A DNA stretch of 64,000 nt from Coriobacteriaceae bacterium (lineage in GTDB: Bacteria; Actinomycetota; Coriobacteriia; Coriobacteriales; Eggerthellaceae). Where the stretch lies: contig SUUE01000009.1 in the NCBI GenBank assembly GCA_015062685.1, forward strand, positions 26,887-90,886, read 5' to 3'. Of this stretch, positions 34,341-43,223 are shown one piece after another; position 1 is the stretch's first letter, and each line of letters opens with the position of its first letter. A program made the position numbers and the translations under genes. The notes under the pieces are model-generated. The model was not told where the DNA came from. It did no database searches and saw only the letters and a list, made by a program, of their open reading frames with translations.

Positions 34341-37300
34341 ATGACCCAGACAAACACCATGACCCCCGAGGCGATAATCGAGCAGCACACCGGGCAGTAC
34401 CCGGTGGATGACGCATCGAACCTCGTCGAAGCCGGGATGAACTCGCTCGCCGTCATGCGCGTCGCGAACCTGCTGCGCCGCTCCGGCGCCCGCAAAGCCA
34501 CGTTCGCGAAGCTCATGGAGCAGCCGACCAGGGCGGCGTGGCGCGCGCTCGCCGCGCAAGCCGCCCCGCGCGCGGGCGCGGCGGAGCAGCATGCGGTGCA
34601 GGGCACCGCGGAACGCGAGGACGCGCAGCCCTTCGCCCTCACCGACATCCAGCGCGCCTACTTCTTCGGCCGACAGGACGGCATGCCGATGGGCGGCAAC
34701 GGGTGCCACGCCTACCTCGAGCTGGAGGGCTCGGGAGTGGACGCGGCGCGCCTCCAGGAAGCGTGGCGCTCGCTCTTCGGCACCCACCCCATGCTCCGCG
34801 CCCGGTTCACCGGCGACGGGAAGCAGTATGTGGCACCCGAGCCGAACGAAGCCGCCGCGACGCTGGCGGTGCACGACTTGGCGCAGCTGCCAGACGCCGA
34901 AGCCCAAAGCGCCCTTCTCGGCATTCGCGAGCGGCTCGCGCACCGCAAGCTGGACGTGGCAGCGGGCCAAACATGCGGCCTGGCCCTCGTGAACATGCCC
35001 GCAGGACACACGCGGGTCTGCTTCGACATCGACCTGCTCGTCTGCGACGTGCAGAGCTTCCAGCTGATCATTCGCGACCTGGCCCGCGCCTACCGCGGGT
35101 CCGATGCGCCCACCGCCGACCCTTCGTGGGACTTCGCGGCATACCTGCGCGAGCAGGGCGCGCTCCGCGATGCCGACGCCCAGACGGCCGAGCGCGATAG
35201 GGCCTATTGGGAAGAGCGGATCCCGGATTTGCCGGATGGGCCCCACCTGCCCACCGTCGTGGCCCCCGACGAGGTGACCGGCCCGCGCTACGTCAACTTC
35301 GCCCGCCAATTCGACCCCGCCACCTACGGCATGCTGAAGGCGCGCGCGGCGGCGCGCGGCACGACCGTCGCCATGGTGCTCCTCGGGGCATACGCGCACG
35401 TGCTCGCCGCCTGGAGCGATAACCAGCGCTTCCTCGTGAACATGCCAGTCTACGCGCGCGACTCGGGCGAAGACGGCATCGAGGACGTCGTCTCGGACTT
35501 CTCCGATATCCTCCTCCTGGAGTTCGACGGGCGCCAGCCGCAAACGTTCGAGGAGTCCTTGGAGCAGGTGACCAAGCAGTTCCTCGCGGACATGGACCAC
35601 CGCTCCTTCAACGGAGTCGCCGTGCAGCAGGCGGTCGCCGCAGCGGGCGGGCCCCAAAACGGCCTGGCGCCCTTCGTGTTCGCCTGCAATCTGGGCGAGC
35701 AGCTGCTCTCGGCGGAAGCCGAAGAGAGCTTGGGGCGCTTGGCCTACATGACGTCCCAAACCCCGCAGGTTCAGATAGATTTCCAAGCCTTCGACCACGA
35801 AAAGGGCTTGCGCCTATCGTGGGACGCCGCCGCCGAGCTCTACCCCCAGGGCATGGTCGAGGCGATGTTCGACGCCCTCTGCTCGTTCGTGAGCCTTCTC
35901 GCGAGCTCGGAAGACGCCTGGTCGCTCGTGCCCTCGATCATGCCGCCCGAGCAGCGCGGCCGGCGCATGGCGGAACTCGACGCCCTGCGCTCGGCGGCGC
36001 CCGGCCGCGCGCCGCTCCACGCCGCGTTCGTCGCGCATGCCGAGAGCAACCCCGAGGCGACGGCGCTGATCGACGCCGAAACGGGGCAGCCCGTCTCGTA
36101 TGGGGAGGTGCTCCGGCGCTCCGCGGGCGTCGCCCGCATGCTTGCAGACGGAGGCGTGCCGAGGGGGAGCCTGGTGGCCGTCAGCCTCGAGCGCGGGCCC
36201 GAGCAGGTCTGCGCCCTCATCGGAACGGTCATGGCGGGGTGCGCCTACGTTCCCATAGACGTCTCGCAGCCCGAGGCGCGCAAGTCGCTCATGAGGGACA
36301 AGCTCCAGCTGCGCCACCTCATCGCCAGCCGCGGCGACGCGGGAGCGGGCGCCCTGTTCGAGCAGGCCTTCGCAATTGAGGACGCTACGGTGGAAACCGG
36401 CACCGCCCAGGCGGCGGAGCTTGCGCGGAACCGCATGCCGCGCCCCGAAGACACGGCGTACGTGATCATGACGAGCGGCTCGACGGGAGACCCGAAGGGC
36501 GTCGAGCTATCGCACGGGGCGGCATGGAACACGATAAGCGACGTGAACGCGCGGCTCGGCGTGGCCGAGGGCGACCGCATGCTCGGCGTATCGAACTTCG
36601 ATTTCGACCTGTCGGTCTACGACGTCTTCGGCATCCTGGGCGCCGGGGCCACGCTCGTCGTCATGCCCGATGCCGCACGGCGCGACGCCTTCCGCGAGCT
36701 CGAGTACGTGCGCCGCTACGGCATCACGCTGTGGAACACGGTGCCCCTGCTGCTCGACATGCTCGTCACGGCGGCCGAGGCCACGGGCGACGCGCTGCCG
36801 CTGCGCGCGGCGGCGCTTTCCGGCGACTGGATCGGCCTGGACCTCCCCGAGCGCCTGGCGGCCCTCGCCCCCGGCTGCCGCATTGCCGCCATGGGCGGCG
36901 CCACCGAAGCCGCCATCTGGTCGAACTGGCAGGAAGTTACCCTGCCCCTCCCCGATTGCTGGACGAGCATCCCCTACGGCCGCCCGCTCCGCTCCCAGTG
37001 CTACCGCGTGGTGGACGCCCGCGGCGAGGATCGCCCCGACTGGGTAGCAGGCGAGCTGCTCATCGGAGGAGCCGGCGTGGCCGAAGGCTACCGCGGCGAC
37101 GAGGAGCTGACCGAGCAGCGCTTCTTCGTGGAGCACGGCACGCGTTGGTACCGCACGGGGGACATGGGGCGCATCTGGGAAGACGGGACCATCGAGTTCC
37201 TGGGCCGCCGCGACTTCCAGGTGAAGGTGCGCGGCCACCGCATCGAGCTGGGCGAGGTGGAAACCGCGATAGCAGGCCACCCCGACGTCGCGGCCTGCGT

Positions 37301-40300
37301 GGCATGCCCGTCTCGCGACGCCCGCTCGCTGGCGGCCATCGTGCAGACCCGCCCGGGCGCCGAGCTCGACGCGGAAGAGCTCAAGGCCTTCCTCGAGCTG
37401 CGCCTGCCCGACTACATGGTGCCGGCCCGCTTCGTCGCCGTCGACGCCCTGCCCCTTGCCGCCAACGGCAAGCTCGACCGGCGCAAGGCGGCCGAGCTGG
37501 CTCAAGCGCAGACGGAGCTGCCACGCCCCGAGGAAGACGCGCCCAGGGACGGCACCGAGCGGGACATCGCGGACATCTGGATGCAGGCCATAGGGGCCAG
37601 CAGCATCGCGCGCCCCGACAACTACTTCGAGATCGGGGGCAACTCCCTCACGGCGGTCAAGGTCATCAGCGCGGTGCGGGAGCGGTTCGGCGTTAAGGTG
37701 GACACAGCCGACGTGTTCGCGCACGCGACCATCCCCTCTTTCGCACGACTCGTGAACGACCGCATCGCGTCCCGCGACTCGCACGAACCCGGCGCCTCAA
37801 GCGCTGCATGCGACGAGCTGCCGGCACTCGCCGCATGCGGGGCCGAGGACGGCGAGGAGTTCGCGCTCACGCCGCTCCAGCGCGCATACCTCATCGGGCG
37901 GCAAAGCGACATGGTCCTGGGCGGTCAATCCACCCGGGCCTATTTCGAAGTTGCCGTTAGCGGCCTTGACATGGCGCGCCTCAACCGCGCAATGGCGCGG
38001 CTGGCCAAAGAGCAGGGTGCCCTGCGGCTTTCCATCGACGCCGACAAGCTCACGCAGACCATCCAGCGGCAGATCCCGCCCGTCGCCATCCCCCTCACGG
38101 ACGTCTCGTATCTCAGCGGGGACGAATGGAACCAGTTCCTCGAATCGAAGCGCGCCGAGCTGTTCGAGCGCGAATTCGACCTCAAGCGCGCGCCCCTGTG
38201 GAGCCTGGAGGCCACGCGCTGGAACGACGACTGGCACCTCCATTTCTGCCACGACGGCATGATCCTGGACGGGTGGAGCGCGGAGCGCTTCTTCGACCTG
38301 CTCGAGAAGGCCTACCGCGACGAGCCGGCCGGCTGCGACGTCACCTATCGCGATTACGTGCAATGGCTCGATCGCGTGAGGGAATCTGAAGCCTATGAGC
38401 GCGACAGGGAATACTGGCTCGAAAAGGCCGCGGGCTTCCCCGACGAGCAGGCCCTCGAGCCGCTCGTAGCCCCCGAGTCGATCGCGAACCCGCAGGTCGC
38501 GAACGAAACGCGCAGCCTTTCCGAAGAGCTGTGCGGCAAGGTCAGGGCCGCGGCGGCCGCGCGCGGCATGACGGCGTTCTCCGTCATGCTGGCGGCGTTC
38601 GGCAAAGCGCTCGAAGCCTGCGGCGGGAGGCACGAGTTCCTGATCAACACCCCCGTCGCGTTCCGCCCGCAGACGGGCGAGGCGGCCGGGCTCCTGGGAG
38701 AGTGCTCCGACTTCCGGCTCTTCCGCTTCGCGAGCGAGCCGGGCGACACGCTCTGGGCCACCGCGGCGCAGGTGGCCGCCCAGCTCGCCGACGAAAGCAA
38801 GCATGCCGCCTATCGCGGCACCGACCTGACGCGGGCGATGCAGCAGCGCACGGGCGCGTCCATTGCCGCGCCCATCGTGTTCACGAGCACGGCAGACATC
38901 CAGGCAGGCGCATCGGCGTGGTACCGCAAGGTCATGTCGAGAACGCACACGAGCCAGGTGTGGCTCGACGCCGTGGTTATGCCCGCGGCGAGCGGGCTGA
39001 CGCTCAGCATCGACTACGTGGAGGGGCTGCTCGACGCGCAGACCGTGAAACGCGTGGCCGATTCGTTCCTCGGTGCCTTGCAGCTGCTCGAAAGCCCGGG
39101 CGATCCGTGGGGCCGCCTGAGCGCCCTGCCCCTCTCGCAAGAAGACCGCGCCCTCATCGACGCCGCGAACGACACCCGCGAGGAGCTCGAGGAGCGCAGT
39201 TACGCGCCGCTTCTCCGGAGCGCGCTGACGAAGCACGCGGACCGGCTGTTCGTAAGGGGCGGGGCCGACCCCATGACCTACCGACAGCTCGAGGGGGCCA
39301 TGGCCCGCATCAGCGGCGCCGTGGAGGCCGCAGCCGCCGAAGCGGGCGCCAGTGCCCGCGCGGGCGTTGGGATCATGCTCGGCAAGGGCGCGCTCCAAAT
39401 TGCCGCCGCGCTTGCATGCGCCGCCGCCGGGCGCCCCTTCATGCCGATCGACACCGAGTATCCGGCAAGCGCGGTCCGGCGGTGCGTCGAGGCGGCGGGG
39501 CTCGCGCTCGTGCTCGTGGACGACGAGACGGAGAAGGGCGCGCCGAGCGGAACGCCCACGGTGAACGTGAACCGCGACCTCCCCGAACGCGGCGAATTGA
39601 CCTGGCGCGAATCGGACGGTGGCGACGTCATCGCCTACATCAACACGTCGGGCTCGACCGGCTACCCCAAGAGCATCCGCATCACCCACGAAGGCGTGGT
39701 GAACTGCCTGCTCTGGAGCAACGCGCGCTTCGGCGTGACCGAGGAGAGCTGCGCCATAGCCCTCACCAACTTCGCCCACGACATGGCCCTTTACGACACG
39801 CTCGGCATGGTGATCGCCGGCGCGGGCGTGGTCGTGCTCGGAGAGGACACCCGACGCGAGCCGCGCGCGTGGGCGCGCCTCGTCGACGAGTGCGGCGTAA
39901 CGATCTGGAACTCGGTCCCCGCCTTCATGCGCATGCTCTTCGAGGCGGGCGGCTCCATCGGCCGCCAGGCCCGGCATTCGCTCGCATGCGTCATCCACGG
40001 CGGCGATTGGCTCGACCCCGAGCTGGCGCGCGCGATCATGGAAACCTTCCCGAACGCGCGCCTGTTCAACGTTGGCGGCCCGACCGAAACCACCATCTGG
40101 AACATCGCCCACGAAGTGACCGAAGGCGACCTGGCAGGCGAGATCCCCTATGGCAAGCCCATCCGGAACACGCGCTACCACGTGCTCGACGACCGCATGG
40201 ACGAATGCCCCGTGGGCGTAGCGGGCACCATGTTCGTGTCGGGCGTGGGCGTGTCGCCCGGATACGCCGGGACGGATGACGAAGGGCGCGTTTTCAGCAC

Positions 40301-40955
40301 CTGGAACGGCGAGCGCGTGTGCTGCACGGGAGACCGCGGGCTCGTGCTGCCGAACGGCGAGCTGCGCATCCTGGGCCGCGCCGACCTTCAGGTGAAGGTG
40401 AACGGCAAGCGCATCGAGCTGGGCGGCATCGAGCGGCTCCTGGGGCAAGTCGAGGGAGTGTCGGCTTGCGCCATCACGGTGAACGAGGGAACGGGCAGGC
40501 TGGTCGCCCACTACGAGGGAGCCGGCGCGCCGGGCGAGAGCGCCCTGCGCGAGGAGCTCGCACGCAAGCTGCCGCAGTACATGGTGCCCACGCGGTTCGT
40601 GGCGCTGGAATCGCTGCCCCTCACGCGCAACGGAAAACCCGACCGCAAGCTCCTGGCGAAGCTCGAGCTGCCCGCGCAGGCGGCGGAGGCCGTCGGCGAG
40701 CCCGCGCCCGCGCAGCCCGCAGATGCGGCGCCGGCCCCCGCAAGCGACCCGCTCGAGGAGATGCTGCTCTTCTGCAGGGAGGTGATCGGCGACGACACGA
40801 TAGGGCCCGACGACAACTTCTTCGAGGTGGGCGGCGATTCGCTCGCCGCCATGAAGATCGGCTCCTGGGCCTACGACCGGTTCGGCACGGAGCTCTCGGT
40901 GGTCACGATCATGACCCAGCCCACGGTCCGCGAGTGGATGCAAACGGTTGCGTAA
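34341..40955 (+). CDS. NRPS ArCP-Cy-A-PCP-Cy-A-PCP (HMWP2/PchE-like)
   Basis: 2204 residues. Domains in order: aryl carrier (1-75, NLVEAGMNSLAVMR); heterocyclisation Cy1 (about 95-530, DLLVCDVQS = DxxxxDxxS near 232); adenylation A1 (about 555-1040, MTSGSTGDPKG near 710); carrier PCP1 (FEIGGNSLTAVKV near 1094); Cy2 (from 1173, DGMILDGWS near 1305); A2 (about 1620-2090, NTSGSTGYPKS near 1767); PCP2 (FEVGGDSLAAMKI near 2160). No methyltransferase, reductase or in-line thioesterase is seen. By eye the A1 pocket code reads DLYNASMIWK, close to the cysteine code of PchE/HMWP2; A2 reads DMYNIGVIWK, Cys-like but diverged. The expected intermediate is an aryl-thiazolinyl-thiazoline thioester. The ATG follows AGAAAGG. 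Confidence 0.9.
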   Translation: MTQTNTMTPEAIIEQHTGQYPVDDASNLVEAGMNSLAVMRVANLLRRSGARKATFAKLMEQPTRAAWRALAAQAAPRAGAAEQHAVQGTAEREDAQPFALTDIQRAYFFGRQDGMPMGGNGCHAYLELEGSGVDAARLQEAWRSLFGTHPMLRARFTGDGKQYVAPEPNEAAATLAVHDLAQLPDAEAQSALLGIRERLAHRKLDVAAGQTCGLALVNMPAGHTRVCFDIDLLVCDVQSFQLIIRDLARAYRGSDAPTADPSWDFAAYLREQGALRDADAQTAERDRAYWEERIPDLPDGPHLPTVVAPDEVTGPRYVNFARQFDPATYGMLKARAAARGTTVAMVLLGAYAHVLAAWSDNQRFLVNMPVYARDSGEDGIEDVVSDFSDILLLEFDGRQPQTFEESLEQVTKQFLADMDHRSFNGVAVQQAVAAAGGPQNGLAPFVFACNLGEQLLSAEAEESLGRLAYMTSQTPQVQIDFQAFDHEKGLRLSWDAAAELYPQGMVEAMFDALCSFVSLLASSEDAWSLVPSIMPPEQRGRRMAELDALRSAAPGRAPLHAAFVAHAESNPEATALIDAETGQPVSYGEVLRRSAGVARMLADGGVPRGSLVAVSLERGPEQVCALIGTVMAGCAYVPIDVSQPEARKSLMRDKLQLRHLIASRGDAGAGALFEQAFAIEDATVETGTAQAAELARNRMPRPEDTAYVIMTSGSTGDPKGVELSHGAAWNTISDVNARLGVAEGDRMLGVSNFDFDLSVYDVFGILGAGATLVVMPDAARRDAFRELEYVRRYGITLWNTVPLLLDMLVTAAEATGDALPLRAAALSGDWIGLDLPERLAALAPGCRIAAMGGATEAAIWSNWQEVTLPLPDCWTSIPYGRPLRSQCYRVVDARGEDRPDWVAGELLIGGAGVAEGYRGDEELTEQRFFVEHGTRWYRTGDMGRIWEDGTIEFLGRRDFQVKVRGHRIELGEVETAIAGHPDVAACVACPSRDARSLAAIVQTRPGAELDAEELKAFLELRLPDYMVPARFVAVDALPLAANGKLDRRKAAELAQAQTELPRPEEDAPRDGTERDIADIWMQAIGASSIARPDNYFEIGGNSLTAVKVISAVRERFGVKVDTADVFAHATIPSFARLVNDRIASRDSHEPGASSAACDELPALAACGAEDGEEFALTPLQRAYLIGRQSDMVLGGQSTRAYFEVAVSGLDMARLNRAMARLAKEQGALRLSIDADKLTQTIQRQIPPVAIPLTDVSYLSGDEWNQFLESKRAELFEREFDLKRAPLWSLEATRWNDDWHLHFCHDGMILDGWSAERFFDLLEKAYRDEPAGCDVTYRDYVQWLDRVRESEAYERDREYWLEKAAGFPDEQALEPLVAPESIANPQVANETRSLSEELCGKVRAAAAARGMTAFSVMLAAFGKALEACGGRHEFLINTPVAFRPQTGEAAGLLGECSDFRLFRFASEPGDTLWATAAQVAAQLADESKHAAYRGTDLTRAMQQRTGASIAAPIVFTSTADIQAGASAWYRKVMSRTHTSQVWLDAVVMPAASGLTLSIDYVEGLLDAQTVKRVADSFLGALQLLESPGDPWGRLSALPLSQEDRALIDAANDTREELEERSYAPLLRSALTKHADRLFVRGGADPMTYRQLEGAMARISGAVEAAAAEAGASARAGVGIMLGKGALQIAAALACAAAGRPFMPIDTEYPASAVRRCVEAAGLALVLVDDETEKGAPSGTPTVNVNRDLPERGELTWRESDGGDVIAYINTSGSTGYPKSIRITHEGVVNCLLWSNARFGVTEESCAIALTNFAHDMALYDTLGMVIAGAGVVVLGEDTRREPRAWARLVDECGVTIWNSVPAFMRMLFEAGGSIGRQARHSLACVIHGGDWLDPELARAIMETFPNARLFNVGGPTETTIWNIAHEVTEGDLAGEIPYGKPIRNTRYHVLDDRMDECPVGVAGTMFVSGVGVSPGYAGTDDEGRVFSTWNGERVCCTGDRGLVLPNGELRILGRADLQVKVNGKRIELGGIERLLGQVEGVSACAITVNEGTGRLVAHYEGAGAPGESALREELARKLPQYMVPTRFVALESLPLTRNGKPDRKLLAKLELPAQAAEAVGEPAPAQPADAAPAPASDPLEEMLLFCREVIGDDTIGPDDNFFEVGGDSLAAMKIGSWAYDRFGTELSVVTIMTQPTVREWMQTVA

Positions 40956-40973
40956 GCGCGAGGGAGGACCATC

Positions 40974-41810
40974 ATGCAGCTATCATCCCGAGCAGACTAC
41001 GCGCCCCCTTTGGCGAGGGGGCGCGCCCGGAGGGCATCCACCGCATCGCTCCCCCTGCGGAACAACCCCTGGGTCACGAAAATCGAAGCGGCCGACCTGC
41101 GAATCGTGTGCTTCCACGCCGCAGGGTTCCAACCGGCAACGTTCTCGTCCTGGCAGCGCCGCTTCCCCGCGGGCGTCCAAGTTGCGCCCGTGGTGCTGCC
41201 GATGCACGGCTCGCGCATCGGCGACGAGATGCCCGCGAGCTTCCAGCGCATAGCGGCCGACCTCGTGCGCGGCTGCCCCCTGCTGTTCGACCGCCCGGTC
41301 GTGTTGTTCGGGCACAGCATGGGGGCGATCATCGCCTACGAGGTGGCCTGCATCCTGGAGCGCAACGGCACTCCGCCGCGCGCGCTCGTCGTGTCGGGCG
41401 CGCAATCGCCCGACCGGCGCGAGGTGGTGGACCACACGATCGGCCTCGAGGACGAGCAGTTCCTCGACGTGCTGCGCGCCTACGGGAGCATCGACGAGGA
41501 GCTCTTGTCCAACCGGGACTTCCTCTCGTACTACCTGCCCATTGCCCGGGCCGACTTCGAGCTGTGCGAGCGGTACGTCTGGAACGGCGCACCGCGGCTC
41601 TCGTGCCCCATCTACACGTTCAACGGCGTTGAGGACACGCACATCCATGCAGACGGGGTGGAGCAATGGAGCTGCTTCACCTGCAACGAGTGCACCCATT
41701 GCCTGTTCCCGGGCGGGCATTTCTATTGCGACGAGAACCCCGATCGGGTTTGCGCGCGCCTCGGGGAAATCATCCATGTCGAGCTAGTCGAAGGGAATGA
41801 CGTTCTATGA
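40974..41810 (+). CDS. Type II thioesterase (YbtT-like)
   Basis: 278 residues, alpha/beta hydrolase. Landmarks are LRIVCFHAAGFQPATF, the nucleophile elbow FGHSMGAIIAYE (GxSxG, near residue 116) and the C-terminal His in PGGHFYCDEN. Type II thioesterases clear mis-primed carrier domains; with no in-line thioesterase in the NRPS it might also release the product. The first ~30 residues are basic and rich in Ala/Arg and may be a non-conserved extension. It overlaps the first condensation-like gene by ATGA. Confidence 0.87.
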   Translation: MQLSSRADYAPPLARGRARRASTASLPLRNNPWVTKIEAADLRIVCFHAAGFQPATFSSWQRRFPAGVQVAPVVLPMHGSRIGDEMPASFQRIAADLVRGCPLLFDRPVVLFGHSMGAIIAYEVACILERNGTPPRALVVSGAQSPDRREVVDHTIGLEDEQFLDVLRAYGSIDEELLSNRDFLSYYLPIARADFELCERYVWNGAPRLSCPIYTFNGVEDTHIHADGVEQWSCFTCNECTHCLFPGGHFYCDENPDRVCARLGEIIHVELVEGNDVL

Positions 41811-43195
41811 GCGACAACGCGCTAACGAAAACACTGGCGGACGCCGAATTCGAAACGGACAACCGGGGGAACTCGCTGTTCGAGCTCCCCTTCCAGGCCC
41901 GCTACCCCATCGAGGGCCTCGTGTTCTACGACACGGGGCGCACGGGCCGGCCCATGTACGCCGGCCTCGGGGCGGGCCTGCTCGTCGAGGGCGATCTGGA
42001 CCTGCAGCGCACCGAGCGCGCCATCCAGGAGCTCTACGACACCATTGACACCATGCGCGTGGCCTACCCCGCCGCGCCCGACAAGCCGCTGCATTACCGC
42101 ATCCGCAGGGAATGCCCCTTCGCGCTGGAAGTCATTCCCGCCGAGGGAGCCACGTTCGAGGAAAGGCTCGCCAGCGCCTCGGCCCTGGAGACGCCTTACG
42201 CCTCGAAGCTCGAGACTTACGCCGACGCGTCCGTGCGCGCAGTCGTCTACGACCTGGGCACAGCGCCCAGCGGCGAGCACGCGTGGATCGTCGCGTTCTC
42301 GGCGAACCACCTCGCCATCGACGACCAGGCAATCTACCTCGTGATCAACCAGTTCATGGCGAACTACCGCGGCGAGGGCAAGATGGTCGTGCACGAGAGC
42401 AACCTGCTCGACTACCTCAACTTCATGAACGACAACCCCGACATCGTGGACGCCCGGGCGAACCGCGCCTACTGGCAGACCGAGATGGCGGGCTACGAAT
42501 CGCCCACGCTCGGCGAGGCCGAGCCGGACCGAACGGTGCCCGTCGACCCCTCGGATCTCGTTTTCTATCTGGACACCCAGCAGGTGAAGTCCCTTGCCCT
42601 GGCGTGCCAGACCACGTTGCCGTCGCTGTTCATGGCGGCCCTGCACGTGGGAACCGCGGCGGGCTTCGGCCAGCTCGACTCGGCCATTTGCATGATGACC
42701 GAGTCGCGGCCCCACTTCTCGTTCTGGAACACCGTGGTGCACGGGCTCATGGCCATGAACAACCGCATGCGGCTCGACCCCAACGAGCCGTTCTCGGAAT
42801 TCGCCCGCCGCACGCTGCTGAAGATGTCCGAGAACCTGCAGAACCTCGTGAGCGAGGAGTACGTGGGCGGCGCGGCGCACGTGCAGTACACCTACGTATC
42901 CCCCGTGCGCAAGCCCAACCTGGGAGAAGGCCTGACCTGCCAATCGTGGATGCCCAACCTCATCGGCGATGCCGGCTACCTGCCCTCGGACGTCGTAGCC
43001 GTGGTGGAGGGCAGCGACACCATGCAGGTCATGCAAGTGTTCAACCCCGAGCAGTGCTTCCTCACCCCCAACGAGGTGCGCGCGTTCGGATGCGGCCTGA
43101 AATGCTGCCTCGAGATGGCCATCGACAACCCCCATGTGAGAATCGGCGAGATCATGTCCGCCGCTCAAGAGCGCCTGCGCGAGCAAGCGCGATAA
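41807..43195 (+). CDS. Stand-alone condensation-like (CAT-fold) protein 1
   Basis: 462 residues. The CAT-superfamily fold of NRPS condensation domains is suggested by FSANHLAIDDQAIYLVINQF near 165, where HHxxxDG appears as NHxxxDD: the second His and the Asp are kept, the first His is Asn and Gly is Asp. Other shared segments are HYRIRRECPFALEV and SRPHFSFWNTVVHGL. It is clearly related to the next gene (shared YFDTG-type opening, GLGAG, NFMNDNPD, MNNRM). It may act as a free condensation, cyclisation or releasing enzyme for the metallophore, or be catalytically repurposed. Its start overlaps the thioesterase stop. Confidence 0.75.
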   Translation: MSDNALTKTLADAEFETDNRGNSLFELPFQARYPIEGLVFYDTGRTGRPMYAGLGAGLLVEGDLDLQRTERAIQELYDTIDTMRVAYPAAPDKPLHYRIRRECPFALEVIPAEGATFEERLASASALETPYASKLETYADASVRAVVYDLGTAPSGEHAWIVAFSANHLAIDDQAIYLVINQFMANYRGEGKMVVHESNLLDYLNFMNDNPDIVDARANRAYWQTEMAGYESPTLGEAEPDRTVPVDPSDLVFYLDTQQVKSLALACQTTLPSLFMAALHVGTAAGFGQLDSAICMMTESRPHFSFWNTVVHGLMAMNNRMRLDPNEPFSEFARRTLLKMSENLQNLVSEEYVGGAAHVQYTYVSPVRKPNLGEGLTCQSWMPNLIGDAGYLPSDVVAVVEGSDTMQVMQVFNPEQCFLTPNEVRAFGCGLKCCLEMAIDNPHVRIGEIMSAAQERLREQAR

Positions 43196-43223
43196 ACATG
43201 CCAAGCAAGGAGAAAGGAAACAC

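Noticed and set aside
37797..40943. A 1048-codon open frame on the minus strand opposite the NRPS
   Set aside because: It mirrors the codon pattern of the real gene in high-GC DNA, has Ala/Arg/His-rich, low-information composition and no domains. The plus-strand NRPS motifs are unambiguous. The same applies to the long minus-strand frames at 27588-30116 and 9917-12724.
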